Assembly: GCF_014204985.1 (NCBI RefSeq)
Contig: NZ_JACHMP010000001.1
Location: forward strand, 1,116,001-1,180,000
Source: Streptosporangium becharense
GTDB taxonomy: Bacteria; Actinomycetota; Actinomycetes; Streptosporangiales; Streptosporangiaceae
Reading direction: 5' to 3'
DNA: 64,000 nucleotides
Shown here: in pieces, positions 25,045-34,708 of the stretch
Position numbering within the stretch: the stretch's first letter is position 1
Layout of the letters: each line of letters starts with the position of its first letter
The notes under the pieces: model-generated
What the model saw: only the letters and a program-made list of their open reading frames with translations
Told to the model about the DNA's origin: nothing
Databases searched by the model: none
Made by a program: the position numbers and the translations under genes

Positions 25045-27156
25045 TTGAGCAGTGAACTCGTGCCAGCCCTTGAATGGAACGACCTGGACCGCCAGGCGGT
25101 CGACGTCGTACGGGCCCTGGCCATGGACGCGGTAGAGAAGGCGGGTTCGGGCCACCCCGGCACCGCGATGAGCCTGGCGCCGGCCGCGTACCTGCTGTTC
25201 CAGCAGGTGATGCGGCACGACCCGGCAGACCCCTCCTGGGCGGGCCGTGACCGGTTCGTCCTGTCGGCCGGTCACTCCAGCCTGACCCTTTACATCCAGC
25301 TCTACCTGTCGGGCTACGGGCTGAGCCTGGACGACCTGAAGTCTCTGCGCCAGTGGGACAGTCTCACCCCCGGCCACCCCGAGCACGGCCACACCGTCGG
25401 CGTGGAGACCACGACCGGCCCGCTCGGCCAGGGCATCGGCAACGCGGTCGGCATGGCCATCGCCGCCCGCCGTGAGCGCGGCCTGTTCGACCCGGACGCC
25501 GCCCCGGGGAACAGCCCGTTCGACCACACCATCTGGTGCATCGCCTCCGAGGGCGACATCGAGGAGGGTATCAGCCACGAGGTCAGCGCCATCGCCGGCC
25601 ACCAGAAGCTGGGCAACCTCGTCGTCATCTTCGACAGCAACCACATCTCGATCGAGGACGACACCCAGATCGCGCTGAGCGAGGACGTCGTCGCGCGCTA
25701 CGAGGCGTACGGCTGGCACACCCAGACCGTCGACTGGACGCAGACGGGCGACTACGTCGAGGACGTCGAGGCGCTGCACCGCGCTCTGGAGGCGGCCCGC
25801 GCCGAGACCGGCAGGCCGTCGTTCATCCGGCTGCGCACCATCATCGGCTGGCCCGCCCCCAACAAGCAGAACACCGGCAAGATCCACGGCTCGGCGCTGG
25901 GCGCCGACGAGGTCGCCGCGACCAAGCGGATCCTGGGCATGGACCCGGACAAGAGCTTCGACGTCCCGGCCAAGGTCCTGGAGCACGCCCGCGAGGTCGT
26001 CGAGCGCGGCCGGGCCGCCCGCGCCGACTGGGACAAGCTTTTCGCGAACTGGCGCGAGGCCAACCCCGAGCGTGCCGCGGAGTTCGACCGCATCTCCGCG
26101 CGGCGCCTGCCGGCGGGCTGGACCGAGGCGCTGCCGACCTTCGAGGTCGGCACCTCCGTGGCCACCCGCAAGGCCTCCGGCGAGGTGCTCAACGGCCTGG
26201 CGCCGGTCCTTCCGGAGTTGTGGGGCGGCTCGGCCGACCTGGCCGAGTCCAACAACACCACGATGAAGGGCGAGCCGTCCTTCATCCCCGAGGAGTACCA
26301 GACCAAGGCGTTCCCGGGCGGCCCCTACGGCCGTACGCTGCACTTCGGCATCCGCGAGCACGGCATGGGGGCGATCCTCAACGGCATCGCGCTGCACGGC
26401 GGCACCCGCCCCTACGGCGGCACGTTCCTGGTCTTCAGCGACTACATGCGCCCGTCGGTGCGGCTCGCCGCGCTGATGAAGCTGCCGGTCATCTACGTGT
26501 GGACGCACGACTCGATCGGCCTGGGCGAGGACGGCCCGACGCACCAGCCCGTCGAGCACCTGTGGGCACTGCGCGCCATCCCGGGCCTGGACATCGTTCG
26601 CCCGGCCGACGCCAACGAGACCGCCGCCGCCTGGCAGGTCGTGCTGGAGCACGGCGACCGCCCGGCCGGGCTGGCCCTGACCCGGCAGAACCTGCCCGTC
26701 TACGAGGGCACCGGCGACGCCGAGAAGGTCGCCAAGGGCGGCTACGTCCTCCAGGATGCCTCCACCGGCCAGCCGGCGGTGGTCCTGATCGGCACCGGCT
26801 CCGAGGTCGAGCTCGCCGTCGGGGCCCGGGAGATCCTGGAGGCCGAGGGCATCCCGGCGCGGGTGGTGTCGATGCCGTGCGTGGAGTGGTTCCGGGCCCA
26901 GGACTCCGCGTACAAGCAGACCGTGCTGCCGTCCGCGGTGCGGGCGCGCGTGGCGGTGGAGGCGGGAATCGCCCTGGGCTGGCGGGAGTTCGTGGGAGAT
27001 GAAGGGGAAGTGGTGAGCCTGGAGCACTTCGGTGCCTCCGCCCCCTACAAGACCCTCTACGAGCAGTTCGGGCTGACCGCCGAGCGTGTGGCCGCCGCCG
27101 CCAAGGCGAGCCTCGCCCGGACCGGGGCCGACAAGGGCGAGACGACGGGAAACTGA
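25045..27156 (+). CDS. tkt: Transketolase
   Basis: Thiamine-diphosphate enzyme of the non-oxidative pentose phosphate pathway, 703 residues. Catalytic motifs are SGHPG (H37) at the start of the N-domain, the ThDP/metal motif [11 protein letters not shown] near residue 165 followed by [10 protein letters not shown], and the IREHGMG glutamate of the pyrimidine domain. The TTG at 25045 with GGAG nine bases upstream begins [15 protein letters not shown], in line with homologues; a GTG at 24982 would add 21 residues upstream of the predicted ribosome site. It leads the tkt-tal-pgi-zwf-opcA-pgl operon. Confidence 0.95.
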   Translation: MSSELVPALEWNDLDRQAVDVVRALAMDAVEKAGSGHPGTAMSLAPAAYLLFQQVMRHDPADPSWAGRDRFVLSAGHSSLTLYIQLYLSGYGLSLDDLKSLRQWDSLTPGHPEHGHTVGVETTTGPLGQGIGNAVGMAIAARRERGLFDPDAAPGNSPFDHTIWCIASEGDIEEGISHEVSAIAGHQKLGNLVVIFDSNHISIEDDTQIALSEDVVARYEAYGWHTQTVDWTQTGDYVEDVEALHRALEAARAETGRPSFIRLRTIIGWPAPNKQNTGKIHGSALGADEVAATKRILGMDPDKSFDVPAKVLEHAREVVERGRAARADWDKLFANWREANPERAAEFDRISARRLPAGWTEALPTFEVGTSVATRKASGEVLNGLAPVLPELWGGSADLAESNNTTMKGEPSFIPEEYQTKAFPGGPYGRTLHFGIREHGMGAILNGIALHGGTRPYGGTFLVFSDYMRPSVRLAALMKLPVIYVWTHDSIGLGEDGPTHQPVEHLWALRAIPGLDIVRPADANETAAAWQVVLEHGDRPAGLALTRQNLPVYEGTGDAEKVAKGGYVLQDASTGQPAVVLIGTGSEVELAVGAREILEAEGIPARVVSMPCVEWFRAQDSAYKQTVLPSAVRARVAVEAGIALGWREFVGDEGEVVSLEHFGASAPYKTLYEQFGLTAERVAAAAKASLARTGADKGETTGN

Positions 27157-27158
27157 TC

Positions 27159-28262
27159 ATGAGTGAGATTCTGAAGAAGCTCTCCGGACAGGGCGTCTCC
27201 ATCTGGCTGGACGACATCAGCCGCGAGCGCCTGCGCACCGGCAACCTGGAGTCGCTGATCCGCGACAAGCAGGTGGTCGGCGTCACCTCCAACCCGACGA
27301 TCTTCGCCTCCGCGCTGAGCAAGGGCGACGCCTACCAGACCCAGCTCCACGACCTGAAGGTCCGCGGCGTCGACGTCGAGGAGGCGGTGCGCGCCATCAC
27401 CACCTACGACATCCGTTGGGCCGCCGACGTGCTGAGGCCGGTCTACGACGCCACCGGCGGCGTGGACGGCAGGGTCTCGATCGAGGTCGACCCGCGCCTG
27501 GCGCGGGAGACCGAGAAGACCGTCGCCGAGGCGCGCGCGCTGTGGTGGCTGGTCGACCGGCCGAACCTGTTCATCAAGATCCCGGCCACGGTCGAGGGCC
27601 TGCCGGCGATCACCCAGGCGATCTCCGAGGGGATCAGCGTCAACGTCACGTTGATCTTCTCCCTGGAGCGGTACCGGGCCGTCATGGACGCCTGGCTGAC
27701 CGGCCTGGAGCAGGCCAGGGAGAAGGGGCTGGACCTGTCCGGCATCGAGTCGGTGGCCTCGTTCTTCGTCAGCCGGGTCGACACCGAGATCGACAAGCGC
27801 CTGGACAAGATCGGCACCCCCGAGGCGCTGGCGCTCAAGGGCAAGGCCGCGGTCGCCAACGCGCGCCTGGCCTTCGCCGCCTTCGAGGAGGTCGTCGCCT
27901 CCCCGCGCTGGCAGGCGCTGGCCGGGGCGGGTGCCCGTCCGCAGCGTCCGCTGTGGGCCTCCACCGGCACCAAGAACCCCGACTACCCCGACACCCTCTA
28001 CGTCGACGACCTGGTCACCTCGGGCACGGTCAACACGATGCCCGAGAAGACCCTCGGCGCGGCGGCCGACCACGGCAGGATCGACGGCGACACGATCCGT
28101 CCCTTCTACGAGCAGGCGTGGAACACCATGGCCGCGCTCAAGGAGGCCGGCATCGACTACGACGACGTCGTGACGTCCCTGGAGGAGGACGGTGTGGAGA
28201 AGTTCGAGGCCTCCTGGTCCGAGCTGCTGTCCACCGTCACCGCCGAGCTGAAGAAGGCGTGA
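27159..28262 (+). CDS. tal: Transaldolase
   Basis: Class I aldolase fold enzyme of 367 residues, the bacterial/actinobacterial long form. The Schiff-base lysine is K140 in [16 protein letters not shown] (42-49) and [13 protein letters not shown] are the conserved substrate segments. It transfers dihydroxyacetone between sugar phosphates together with transketolase. It starts two bases after tkt and ends seven bases before pgi, so the genes are one operon. Confidence 0.96.
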   Translation: MSEILKKLSGQGVSIWLDDISRERLRTGNLESLIRDKQVVGVTSNPTIFASALSKGDAYQTQLHDLKVRGVDVEEAVRAITTYDIRWAADVLRPVYDATGGVDGRVSIEVDPRLARETEKTVAEARALWWLVDRPNLFIKIPATVEGLPAITQAISEGISVNVTLIFSLERYRAVMDAWLTGLEQAREKGLDLSGIESVASFFVSRVDTEIDKRLDKIGTPEALALKGKAAVANARLAFAAFEEVVASPRWQALAGAGARPQRPLWASTGTKNPDYPDTLYVDDLVTSGTVNTMPEKTLGAAADHGRIDGDTIRPFYEQAWNTMAALKEAGIDYDDVVTSLEEDGVEKFEASWSELLSTVTAELKKA

Positions 28263-28269
28263 GGCGCAC

Positions 28270-29898
28270 ATGTCAGTGTCCGTGACGTTCGGCGACGAGA
28301 GACTGGCCGAGCAGGCGGCGGAGACCGCCCGGCGGCTCGCCGCCGAGGGGGTCCCGCAGGCCCTGGCGGGCGGCGACCCGACGCTGTGGGGCCCGCAGGC
28401 CCAGCAGGAGGCCGCCGTCCGGCTGGGCTGGCTGACCCTGCCGACCACCAGCAGGGCACTGCTCGGTGAGATCGGCGAGTTGGTCGCGCGGGCCCGCGCC
28501 GAGGGCCTGGACCACGTGGTCCTGGCCGGCATGGGCGGCTCCTCCCTCGCCCCCGAGGTCATCACGACCACCGCCGACGTGCCGTTGACCGTCCTCGACA
28601 CCACCGACCCGGTCCAGGTGGGCCGCGCGCTGGAAGACCGGCTGGAGAGCACGATCGTGGTGGTCGCCAGCAAGAGCGGCGGCACGGTCGAGACCGACAG
28701 CCACCGCCGGATCTACGAGCAGGCGTTCCGCGCCGCCGGGATCGACCCGGCGAGCCGGATCGTCGTCGTCACCGACCCGGGTTCCCCGCTGGAGCAGGCC
28801 GCCAGGGAGGCGGGCTACCAGGTGTTCCTGGCCGACCCCGACGTGGGCGGCCGCTACAGCGCTCTGTCGGCCTTCGGCCTGGTGCCCAGCGCGCTGGCCG
28901 GTGCCGACGTGGCACGGTTGCTCGACGACGCGGCCGAGGTGCTCCCCCTGCTGGCGCGGGCGGAGGGCAACCCCGGTCTCGACCTCGGCGCCGCCCTGGG
29001 CGCCGCCGCGCTGGCCGGGCGTGACAAGCTGGTGCTGGAGGACGGCCTCTCGGAGATCAACGGCCTGCCCGACTGGATCGAGCAGCTGATCGCCGAGTCC
29101 ACCGGCAAGTCAGGCAAGGGCATCCTGCCCATCGTCGGCGCCGACCCGAACGACACCGACGACGAGCTGATCGCCGGGATCGACACCGACGGCGCGGTGG
29201 CGGTCCACGGCCCGCTCGGCGCGCAGTTCCTCCTTTGGGAGTACGCCACCGCCATCGCCGGCCGCGTCCTCGGCATCGACCCGTTCAACCAGCCGAACGT
29301 GGCCGAGTCCAAGGAGAACACCGGAGCCCTGCTCGACCGGCCGGAGCTGCCGGTCGGCACGCCGATCCTGGTCGACGGCCCGGTCGAGGTCTACGGCGAG
29401 CTGCCCGGCGGGCAGACGCCCAAGGACCTGTCCGGTGTGCTGACCCAGCTGCTGGAGGCGATCCCGGAGCGCGGTTACCTCGCGGTGATGGCCTACCTCG
29501 ACCGGGAGGGGGCGTTCGACGTCCCCACCGCCGAGGGCGCCTCGTTCGACGAGATGACCGAGGCGTGGAGCGCGGCCGACCCGGCCACCCTGCGGGGGCT
29601 GCTCGCGATCCGCACCGACCGGCCGGTGACCTTCGGCTGGGGGCCGCGCTTCCTGCACTCCACCGGCCAGTACCACAAGGGCGGCCCGCAGGACGGGGTG
29701 TTCCTGCAGATCACCGGGGCCGTCGAGACGGACATCGAGGTCCCCGGAAAGCCGTACACCCTGGGCCGTCTGCAACTCGCCCAGGCTCTGGGCGACCAGG
29801 GCGCGCTGGCCGGCCGCGGGCGTCCCATCGTGCGGCTCCACCTGACCGACCGGGCGGCCGGTGTCGCGCGGCTCCTCGAGGCCGCACGGGAGGTCTGA
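28270..29898 (+). CDS. pgi: Glucose-6-phosphate isomerase
   Basis: SIS-fold isomerase of 542 residues interconverting glucose-6-P and fructose-6-P, which links the pentose phosphate operon to glycolysis. GMGGSSL (88-94) and SKSGGTVET (134-142) are the phosphate-binding SIS segments. SKENTGALLDRPELP and RFLHSTGQYHKGG carry the active-site lysine/histidine region. This is the divergent actinobacterial form often found between tal and zwf. Its stop lies within one copy of a short duplication that also forms the zwf ribosome site. Confidence 0.9.
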   Translation: MSVSVTFGDERLAEQAAETARRLAAEGVPQALAGGDPTLWGPQAQQEAAVRLGWLTLPTTSRALLGEIGELVARARAEGLDHVVLAGMGGSSLAPEVITTTADVPLTVLDTTDPVQVGRALEDRLESTIVVVASKSGGTVETDSHRRIYEQAFRAAGIDPASRIVVVTDPGSPLEQAAREAGYQVFLADPDVGGRYSALSAFGLVPSALAGADVARLLDDAAEVLPLLARAEGNPGLDLGAALGAAALAGRDKLVLEDGLSEINGLPDWIEQLIAESTGKSGKGILPIVGADPNDTDDELIAGIDTDGAVAVHGPLGAQFLLWEYATAIAGRVLGIDPFNQPNVAESKENTGALLDRPELPVGTPILVDGPVEVYGELPGGQTPKDLSGVLTQLLEAIPERGYLAVMAYLDREGAFDVPTAEGASFDEMTEAWSAADPATLRGLLAIRTDRPVTFGWGPRFLHSTGQYHKGGPQDGVFLQITGAVETDIEVPGKPYTLGRLQLAQALGDQGALAGRGRPIVRLHLTDRAAGVARLLEAAREV

Positions 29899-29921
29899 AT
29901 GGGCCGCGGGAGGTCTGAAGA

Positions 29922-31655
29922 ATGAGCAAGCAGCGCTCCAAGGCGCGGGCCGAGGAGACGACGGCCGCGGTGACCGAGGCCGAGCGGGCCGCGGACGCCG
30001 CGGTCGAGGAGACGACGGCCGCGGTGACCGAGCACGAGGAGGCCACGGGTTCCGCGGGTGCCGCGGCGGAGGAGACCCCGAGCACGGCCACCACCGCCAC
30101 CTCGGCCGCGATCGCCGGCATCACCGACGAGGTGGTGGCGGCCAACCCGCTGCGCGACCCGCGCGACAAGCGCCTGCCGCGTGTGGCGGGGCCGTGCGTG
30201 CTGGTGCTGTTCGGCGTGACCGGTGACCTGGCGCGCAAGAAACTGCTGCCGGCGATCTACGACCTGGCGAACCGGGGGCTGCTGCCCCCGGGTTTCTCCC
30301 TGGTCGGCTTCGCCCGCCGCGACTGGCAGGACCAGGACTTCGCGCAGCTCACCCATGACGCCGTCAAGGAGCACGCGCGGACGCCGTTCCGCGAGGAGGT
30401 CTGGAAGCAGCTGTCGGAGGGCATCTTCTTCTGCCCGGGTGAGTTCACCGACGACGGCGCGTTCGACGCGCTGGCCATGATGCTCAAGGAGATCGACGAG
30501 ACCCGGGGCACCGGCGGCAACTACGGGTTCTACCTGTCGGTGCCGCCGAAGTTCTTCCCGGTCGTGGTGGAGCAGCTGAAGCGGACCGACCTGGCGCACG
30601 GTCCGGCCGGCTCGTGGCGCCGGGTGGTGATCGAGAAGCCGTTCGGGCACGACCTGCAGAGCGCCCGCGAGCTGAACGCGATCACCAGCGCGGTCTTCCC
30701 GGAGAGCTCGGTGTTCCGCATCGACCACTACCTGGGCAAGGAGACCGTCCAGAACATCCTGGCGCTGCGGTTCGCCAACAACCTGTTCGAGCCGATCTGG
30801 AACCGGGGTTACGTCGACCACGTCCAGATCACCATGGCCGAGGACATCGGCATCGGCGGCCGGGCGGGTTACTACGACGGCATCGGCGCGGCCCGCGACG
30901 TGATCCAGAACCACCTGCTGCAGCTGCTCGCGCTGGTCGGCATGGAGGACCCGACGTCCTTCGAGGCCGACTCGCTGCGCAGGGAGAAGGAGAAGGTCCT
31001 CAAGGCGGTCCGGCTGCCGTCCGACCTGTCGCTGATCACCGCCCGCGGGCGGTACGGGCCGGGCTGGCAGGGCGGCGTTCCGGTGGTGGGCTACACCGAC
31101 GAGGAGGGCATCCCGCCCGACTCCATCACCGAGACGTACGCGGCCATCAAGCTGGAGATCGCCAACCGCCGCTGGGCGGGGGTGCCGTTCTACCTGCGCA
31201 CCGGCAAGCGGCTCGGCCGCCGGGTGACCGAGGTCGCGGTGATGTTCCAGCGGGCGCCGCACCTGCCGTTCAGCAAGGACGACACCGAGATCCTGGGGCA
31301 GAACGCCCTGGTCATCCGGGTTCAGCCGGATGAGGGCATCACGGTGCGGTTCGGTTCCAAGGTGCCCGGTACCGCCATGGAGGTCCGGGACGTCTCGATG
31401 GACTTCGCCTACGGCGAGTCGTTCATGGAGTCCTCCCCCGAGGCCTACGAGCGGCTGCTGCTGGACGTGCTGATCGGCGACCCGCCGCTCTTCCCGCACC
31501 AGCGGGAGGTCGAGCTGTCCTGGAAGATCCTCGACCCGATCGAGGAGTTCTGGGCCTCCCAGGGTCCGCCGGAGGAGTATCCGGCGGGCACGTGGGGTCC
31601 CAGGTCCGCCGACGAGCTGATGGCCCGCGACGGGCGCGCGTGGAGGAGGTTGTAG
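29922..31655 (+). CDS. zwf: Glucose-6-phosphate dehydrogenase with repetitive N-terminal extension
   Basis: First enzyme of the oxidative pentose phosphate pathway. The conserved body begins near residue 75 (NPLRDPRDKRLPR), with the NADP fingerprint FGVTGDLARKK (97-107) and the catalytic RIDHYLGKE near 266. Normal Zwf is ~510 residues; this one is 577 because of a ~70-residue Ala/Glu/Thr-rich extension with three 18-20-residue repeats (EETTAAVTE at 11-19 and 29-37, EETPSTATT at 50-58). The ATG at 29922 has GGGAGG eight bases upstream, so the extension is probably translated; a GTG at 30132 would give the usual length. opcA follows with no gap. Confidence 0.94.
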   Translation: MSKQRSKARAEETTAAVTEAERAADAAVEETTAAVTEHEEATGSAGAAAEETPSTATTATSAAIAGITDEVVAANPLRDPRDKRLPRVAGPCVLVLFGVTGDLARKKLLPAIYDLANRGLLPPGFSLVGFARRDWQDQDFAQLTHDAVKEHARTPFREEVWKQLSEGIFFCPGEFTDDGAFDALAMMLKEIDETRGTGGNYGFYLSVPPKFFPVVVEQLKRTDLAHGPAGSWRRVVIEKPFGHDLQSARELNAITSAVFPESSVFRIDHYLGKETVQNILALRFANNLFEPIWNRGYVDHVQITMAEDIGIGGRAGYYDGIGAARDVIQNHLLQLLALVGMEDPTSFEADSLRREKEKVLKAVRLPSDLSLITARGRYGPGWQGGVPVVGYTDEEGIPPDSITETYAAIKLEIANRRWAGVPFYLRTGKRLGRRVTEVAVMFQRAPHLPFSKDDTEILGQNALVIRVQPDEGITVRFGSKVPGTAMEVRDVSMDFAYGESFMESSPEAYERLLLDVLIGDPPLFPHQREVELSWKILDPIEEFWASQGPPEEYPAGTWGPRSADELMARDGRAWRRL

Positions 31656-32567
31656 ATGACGAGCTTCATGCTCAGCGGCACGACCGCCTCGAAGATCTCT
31701 TCCCAGCTCACCCAGCTGCGGCACCAGATGGGCACCCCGGCGGTCGGCATGGTGCTGACCCTCGTGGTGATCTGCAACGAGAGCAACCAGTACGACGCGG
31801 TGCGGGCCGCCACCGAGGCGGCCCGGGAGCACCCCTCCCGGATCCTGGTGGTCATCGCCCGCGACCCGGCGGAGCCCAACCGGCTCGACGCCGAGATGCG
31901 GCTCGGCGAGTCCACCCCGGGCGAGGTGATACTGCTGCGCCTGTACGGGGAGCTGACCAGGCACGCCGACTCGGTGGTCAGCCCGCTGCTGCTCACCGAC
32001 ACCCCGGTGGTGGTCTGGTGGCCGGGCGAGTGCCCGGAGGTCCCGGCGAAGGACCCGATCGGCGTGCTCGCCCAGCGGCGCATCGTCGACGCGCGCGCCG
32101 AGACCGACTCGGTCACCGCGATCGTGGGCCGGGCCGGTGGTTACGTGCCCGGTGACACCGATCTGGCCTGGACCCGGCTGACGACGTGGCGGAGCCTGCT
32201 GGCCGCTGCGTTCGACCAGCCGGTGGGCAGGGTCGAGAGCGGCACGGTCGAGGCCGCTCCCGGCCACGCCAGCGCCATGCTGCTGGCGGCCTGGCTGGGT
32301 GAGCGCCTGGGCGCCCCGACGAAGGTGACCGAGTCCGCCGGGCCGGGCCTGACCGCGGTCAGGCTGACGACGGACAGGGGCGACATCACCATCACCCGGG
32401 GTGACGGCCGCCTGGCGACGCTGTCGCGTCCCGGCCAGCCGGACCGCCACGTCGCACTGGTCCGGCGCCCGACCTCGGAGCTGCTCGCCGAGGAGCTGCG
32501 GCGGCTGGATCCGGACGAGACCTATGAGTCCGCGATCCGGCGGCTCGCCCGGACCCAAGGGTCGTGA
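31656..32567 (+). CDS. opcA: OpcA, glucose-6-phosphate dehydrogenase assembly/activator protein
   Basis: A 303-residue OpcA-family protein, required in cyanobacteria and actinobacteria for correct assembly and activity of Zwf. It has the family segments VGMVLTLVVICNES, SRILVVIARDP, LLLTDTPVVVWWPGECP and TDLAWTRLTTWRSLLAAAFDQP. It starts directly after the zwf stop, as expected for a partner made in step. A long hairpin lies just after it, before pgl. Confidence 0.95.
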   Translation: MTSFMLSGTTASKISSQLTQLRHQMGTPAVGMVLTLVVICNESNQYDAVRAATEAAREHPSRILVVIARDPAEPNRLDAEMRLGESTPGEVILLRLYGELTRHADSVVSPLLLTDTPVVVWWPGECPEVPAKDPIGVLAQRRIVDARAETDSVTAIVGRAGGYVPGDTDLAWTRLTTWRSLLAAAFDQPVGRVESGTVEAAPGHASAMLLAAWLGERLGAPTKVTESAGPGLTAVRLTTDRGDITITRGDGRLATLSRPGQPDRHVALVRRPTSELLAEELRRLDPDETYESAIRRLARTQGS

Positions 32568-32572
32568 TCTGC

Positions 32573-32602
32573 GAGCGCCCCGCGGCACGCCGCGGGGCGC
32601 TC
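32573..32602 (+). terminator. Intra-operon hairpin between opcA and pgl
   Basis: GAGCGCCCCGCGGC, loop ac, GCCGCGGGGCGCTC: a 14-bp stem followed by CCTTTCT, six bases after the opcA stop. It may cut or stabilise the transcript so that pgl is expressed less than zwf/opcA. Confidence 0.65.
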
Positions 32603-32626
32603 CCTTTCTGGTGAAAGAGAAGTTCC

Positions 32627-33400
32627 GTGAGCGTTCCCACTGTGATCATTCATCGCGACGCCGACATGCTCGCCAAGGCCGTCGCCGCGCGGGTGATCGT
32701 CCGCATCGTCGACGCCCAGTCCGCCAAGGGCTCGGCCCATCTGGTGCTGACCGGCGGCAGCGTCGGCATCGCCACCCTGGCGGAGATCGCCGCGTCCCCG
32801 GCGCGGGACGCCATCGACTGGCGCAACCTGGACATCTGGTGGGGCGATGAGCGTTTCCTGCCGGCCGGCGACTCCGAGCGCAACGAGACCGGGGCCCGCA
32901 AGGCGCTGCTGGACCACGTCGACGTCGACCCCGCGCGGGTCCACGTGATGCGCGGCCCCGACTCGGGCATGACCGCCGAGGAGTCGGCGGAGGCGTACGC
33001 CGAGGAGCTGCGCCGCGCCGCCCGCCCGGAGGACCACGGGCCCGCCCCCGCGTTCGACCTGCTGATGCTCGGCATGGGCCCGGACGGGCACGTCGCCTCG
33101 CTCTTCCCCGAGCACCCGGCCCTGTACGACACCCGCCCGGCGATGGCGGTGCACGGCTCTCCCAAGCCCCCGCCCACCCGGATCTCGCTGTCGTTCCCGG
33201 TCATCCAGGGTGCCAACGAGGTGTGGGTGGTCGCCGCCGGGGAGGAGAAGGCCGGCGCGGTCCGCCTGGCCCTGTCCGACTCCGGGCCCATGCAGGTTCC
33301 CGCCGCCGGGGCCCGGGGCCGCCGGCGGACGTTCTTCCTCCTCGACCGGGCCGCCGCCTCGAAGATCCCTTCCTCGCTGGGGCGGATCTCCTCCCCCTGA
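32627..33400 (+). CDS. pgl: 6-phosphogluconolactonase
   Basis: Hydrolyses 6-phosphogluconolactone from Zwf. The 257-residue protein shows TGGSVG (phosphate loop), the family block WWGDERFLP and LGMGPDGHVASLFPEH. The GTG at 32627 follows GAGAAG. It is the last gene of the operon; gnd is not part of this cluster. A 19-bp stem terminator follows. Confidence 0.94.
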   Translation: MSVPTVIIHRDADMLAKAVAARVIVRIVDAQSAKGSAHLVLTGGSVGIATLAEIAASPARDAIDWRNLDIWWGDERFLPAGDSERNETGARKALLDHVDVDPARVHVMRGPDSGMTAEESAEAYAEELRRAARPEDHGPAPAFDLLMLGMGPDGHVASLFPEHPALYDTRPAMAVHGSPKPPPTRISLSFPVIQGANEVWVVAAGEEKAGAVRLALSDSGPMQVPAAGARGRRRTFFLLDRAAASKIPSSLGRISSP

Positions 33401-33440
33401 CCTGCCGCGCCTGCCCCCGAAAAGGAAGACGCGGAGATGC

Positions 33441-33487
33441 GGCCTTCCCGCTCCGGTGCCCCTGAGCCGCACCGGAGCGGGAAGGCC
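33441..33487. terminator. Bidirectional terminator between pgl and the ACT-GNAT gene
   Basis: GGCCTTCCCGCTCCGGTGC (33441-33459) and its exact complement (33469-33487) form a 19-bp stem with a 9-base loop between two convergent genes. Confidence 0.8.
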
Positions 33488-33497
33488 ACGTGATGGT

Positions 33498-34529
33498 TCA
33501 GCTCGGGGATGCCGTCGCCATCACGCCCACGGCCAGCCTGGCTTCCACCACGCCGGGGTCCTCGGTGTAGCTCAGGGTCGCGCCGAGCGACACCAGGAGC
33601 CTGCGCATACGCACGTTGTCGGAGAGCAGGGTGGCTCTGACCTCGGCGAATCCCAGGTCGCGGGCCTCGTGCACGAGGAGGCGGGCCAGCGCGGTCCCCA
33701 GTCCCCTGCCCTGCCAGCGGTCTTCGACCAGGAAGGCGATCTCGGCGATGCCGGGGTCCGGGGTGAACATCAGGTTGGCCAGGGCCACCACCTGGCCGTC
33801 GTGCCCGGCGACGACGGAGTGGCCGCGGGCTCGGTCGCAGAGCCGGTCGAAGACCTTGGGCGGGAGCACCGGCATCGAGGTGAAGTAGCGGAACCTGCGG
33901 GCCTCGGGCGAGCAGCGGTCGTGCAGGTCGCGGACGGCCTCGCGGTAGAGCGGGGTGAGCGGCCGGATCTGGACCTCGGCGCCGTCGGCGAGCGTGACGT
34001 CGCGGTCGGTGCCGGGCTGGTCGGCGGGCGGCTGCGCCAGCCGGACGAAGGCGGCGGCGCGGGCGGCCTCGGTCAGGGTGAAGGGGAGTTCGGCGCGGCG
34101 GAGCCTGATCGAGCGGCGCGGGGCCACGGGCACGGTCAGCAGCGTCGGGTCTGGCAGGTCGCTCATCTCGGAACCGTAGACCCAGCGGGCGTCGTCTGCG
34201 CGCAACAGCTCCGCCAGGAGCTCGGGCAGGCGCCAGGGTGCCGTCCGCAGCCGCGAGGCCAGCAGGAGCACCCGGGTGGGCTCGTCGGTGAGCTCGTGGG
34301 CGGTGGCGGTGACCACCTGGACCCGCCGGCCGCCCGCCTCCTCCAGCGCCTCGCGCACCGCGTCCGCCCCCGCGGGGATGTCGGCGACGAACTCGTCCAC
34401 GGTGCCGTCGGCGTCGGTCTGCACGCTCAGCCCCAGGATATTGCCGCCCTTGGCCGCGAGAGCGGCGGCCAGCGAGGCCAGACGCCCCGGTCGTTCGTCG
34501 ACGGTCGTGCGGATCCTCAGAAACCCCAT
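33498..34529 (-). CDS. ACT domain-GNAT acetyltransferase fusion protein
   Basis: A 343-residue protein with two recognisable domains. Residues 1-75 read as an ACT domain (LRIRTTVDERPGRLASLAAALAAKGGNILGLSV), a small-ligand binding fold often sensing amino acids. Residues ~185-335 form a GNAT acetyltransferase with the acetyl-CoA pyrophosphate loop WQGRGLGTALARLL. The linker (75-180) is of unknown type. This suggests an acetyltransferase whose activity is gated by an amino acid. The target could be a protein lysine or a metabolite. It is divergent from the oxidoreductase gene. Confidence 0.82.
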   Translation of the reverse strand: MGFLRIRTTVDERPGRLASLAAALAAKGGNILGLSVQTDADGTVDEFVADIPAGADAVREALEEAGGRRVQVVTATAHELTDEPTRVLLLASRLRTAPWRLPELLAELLRADDARWVYGSEMSDLPDPTLLTVPVAPRRSIRLRRAELPFTLTEAARAAAFVRLAQPPADQPGTDRDVTLADGAEVQIRPLTPLYREAVRDLHDRCSPEARRFRYFTSMPVLPPKVFDRLCDRARGHSVVAGHDGQVVALANLMFTPDPGIAEIAFLVEDRWQGRGLGTALARLLVHEARDLGFAEVRATLLSDNVRMRRLLVSLGATLSYTEDPGVVEARLAVGVMATASPS

Positions 34530-34651
34530 CAGAATGCTCCCTTTGTCAGGGCATAGCCTTGCCTGGCGCTGTTACGGGACTGCTACACACGAGTGAGCCT
34601 GTCGTTACACTTGGGGAAGATCACCCATTACGCGGCAAGACAGCGGTTATA

Positions 34652-34666
34652 CAACGGTTTCCGTTG
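34652..34666. promoter_or_regulatory. Perfect palindrome in the GNAT/oxidoreductase divergent region
   Basis: CAACGG-ttt-CCGTTG lies in an AT-rich stretch of the 179-base gap between two divergent genes, about 45 bases upstream of the oxidoreductase start. A candidate operator for either gene. Confidence 0.4.
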
Positions 34667-34708
34667 GTTAGTGCGCTTCCATGCACGGATATAGCAGGAT
34701 ATGAGGCC

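Noticed and set aside
24913-27027. A 704-codon open frame antisense to transketolase
   Set aside because: The plus strand is a clear transketolase with all motifs; the antisense frame has no recognisable motif.
29493-32588. A 1031-codon open frame on the minus strand opposite zwf and opcA
   Set aside because: Antisense to well-recognised genes, no domain recognised, and composition typical of GC-rich antisense frames.
34559-34708. 50-codon N-terminal extension of the oxidoreductase
   Set aside because: It would cover the divergent promoter region and has no ribosome site; the ATG at 34709 matches the usual family start.
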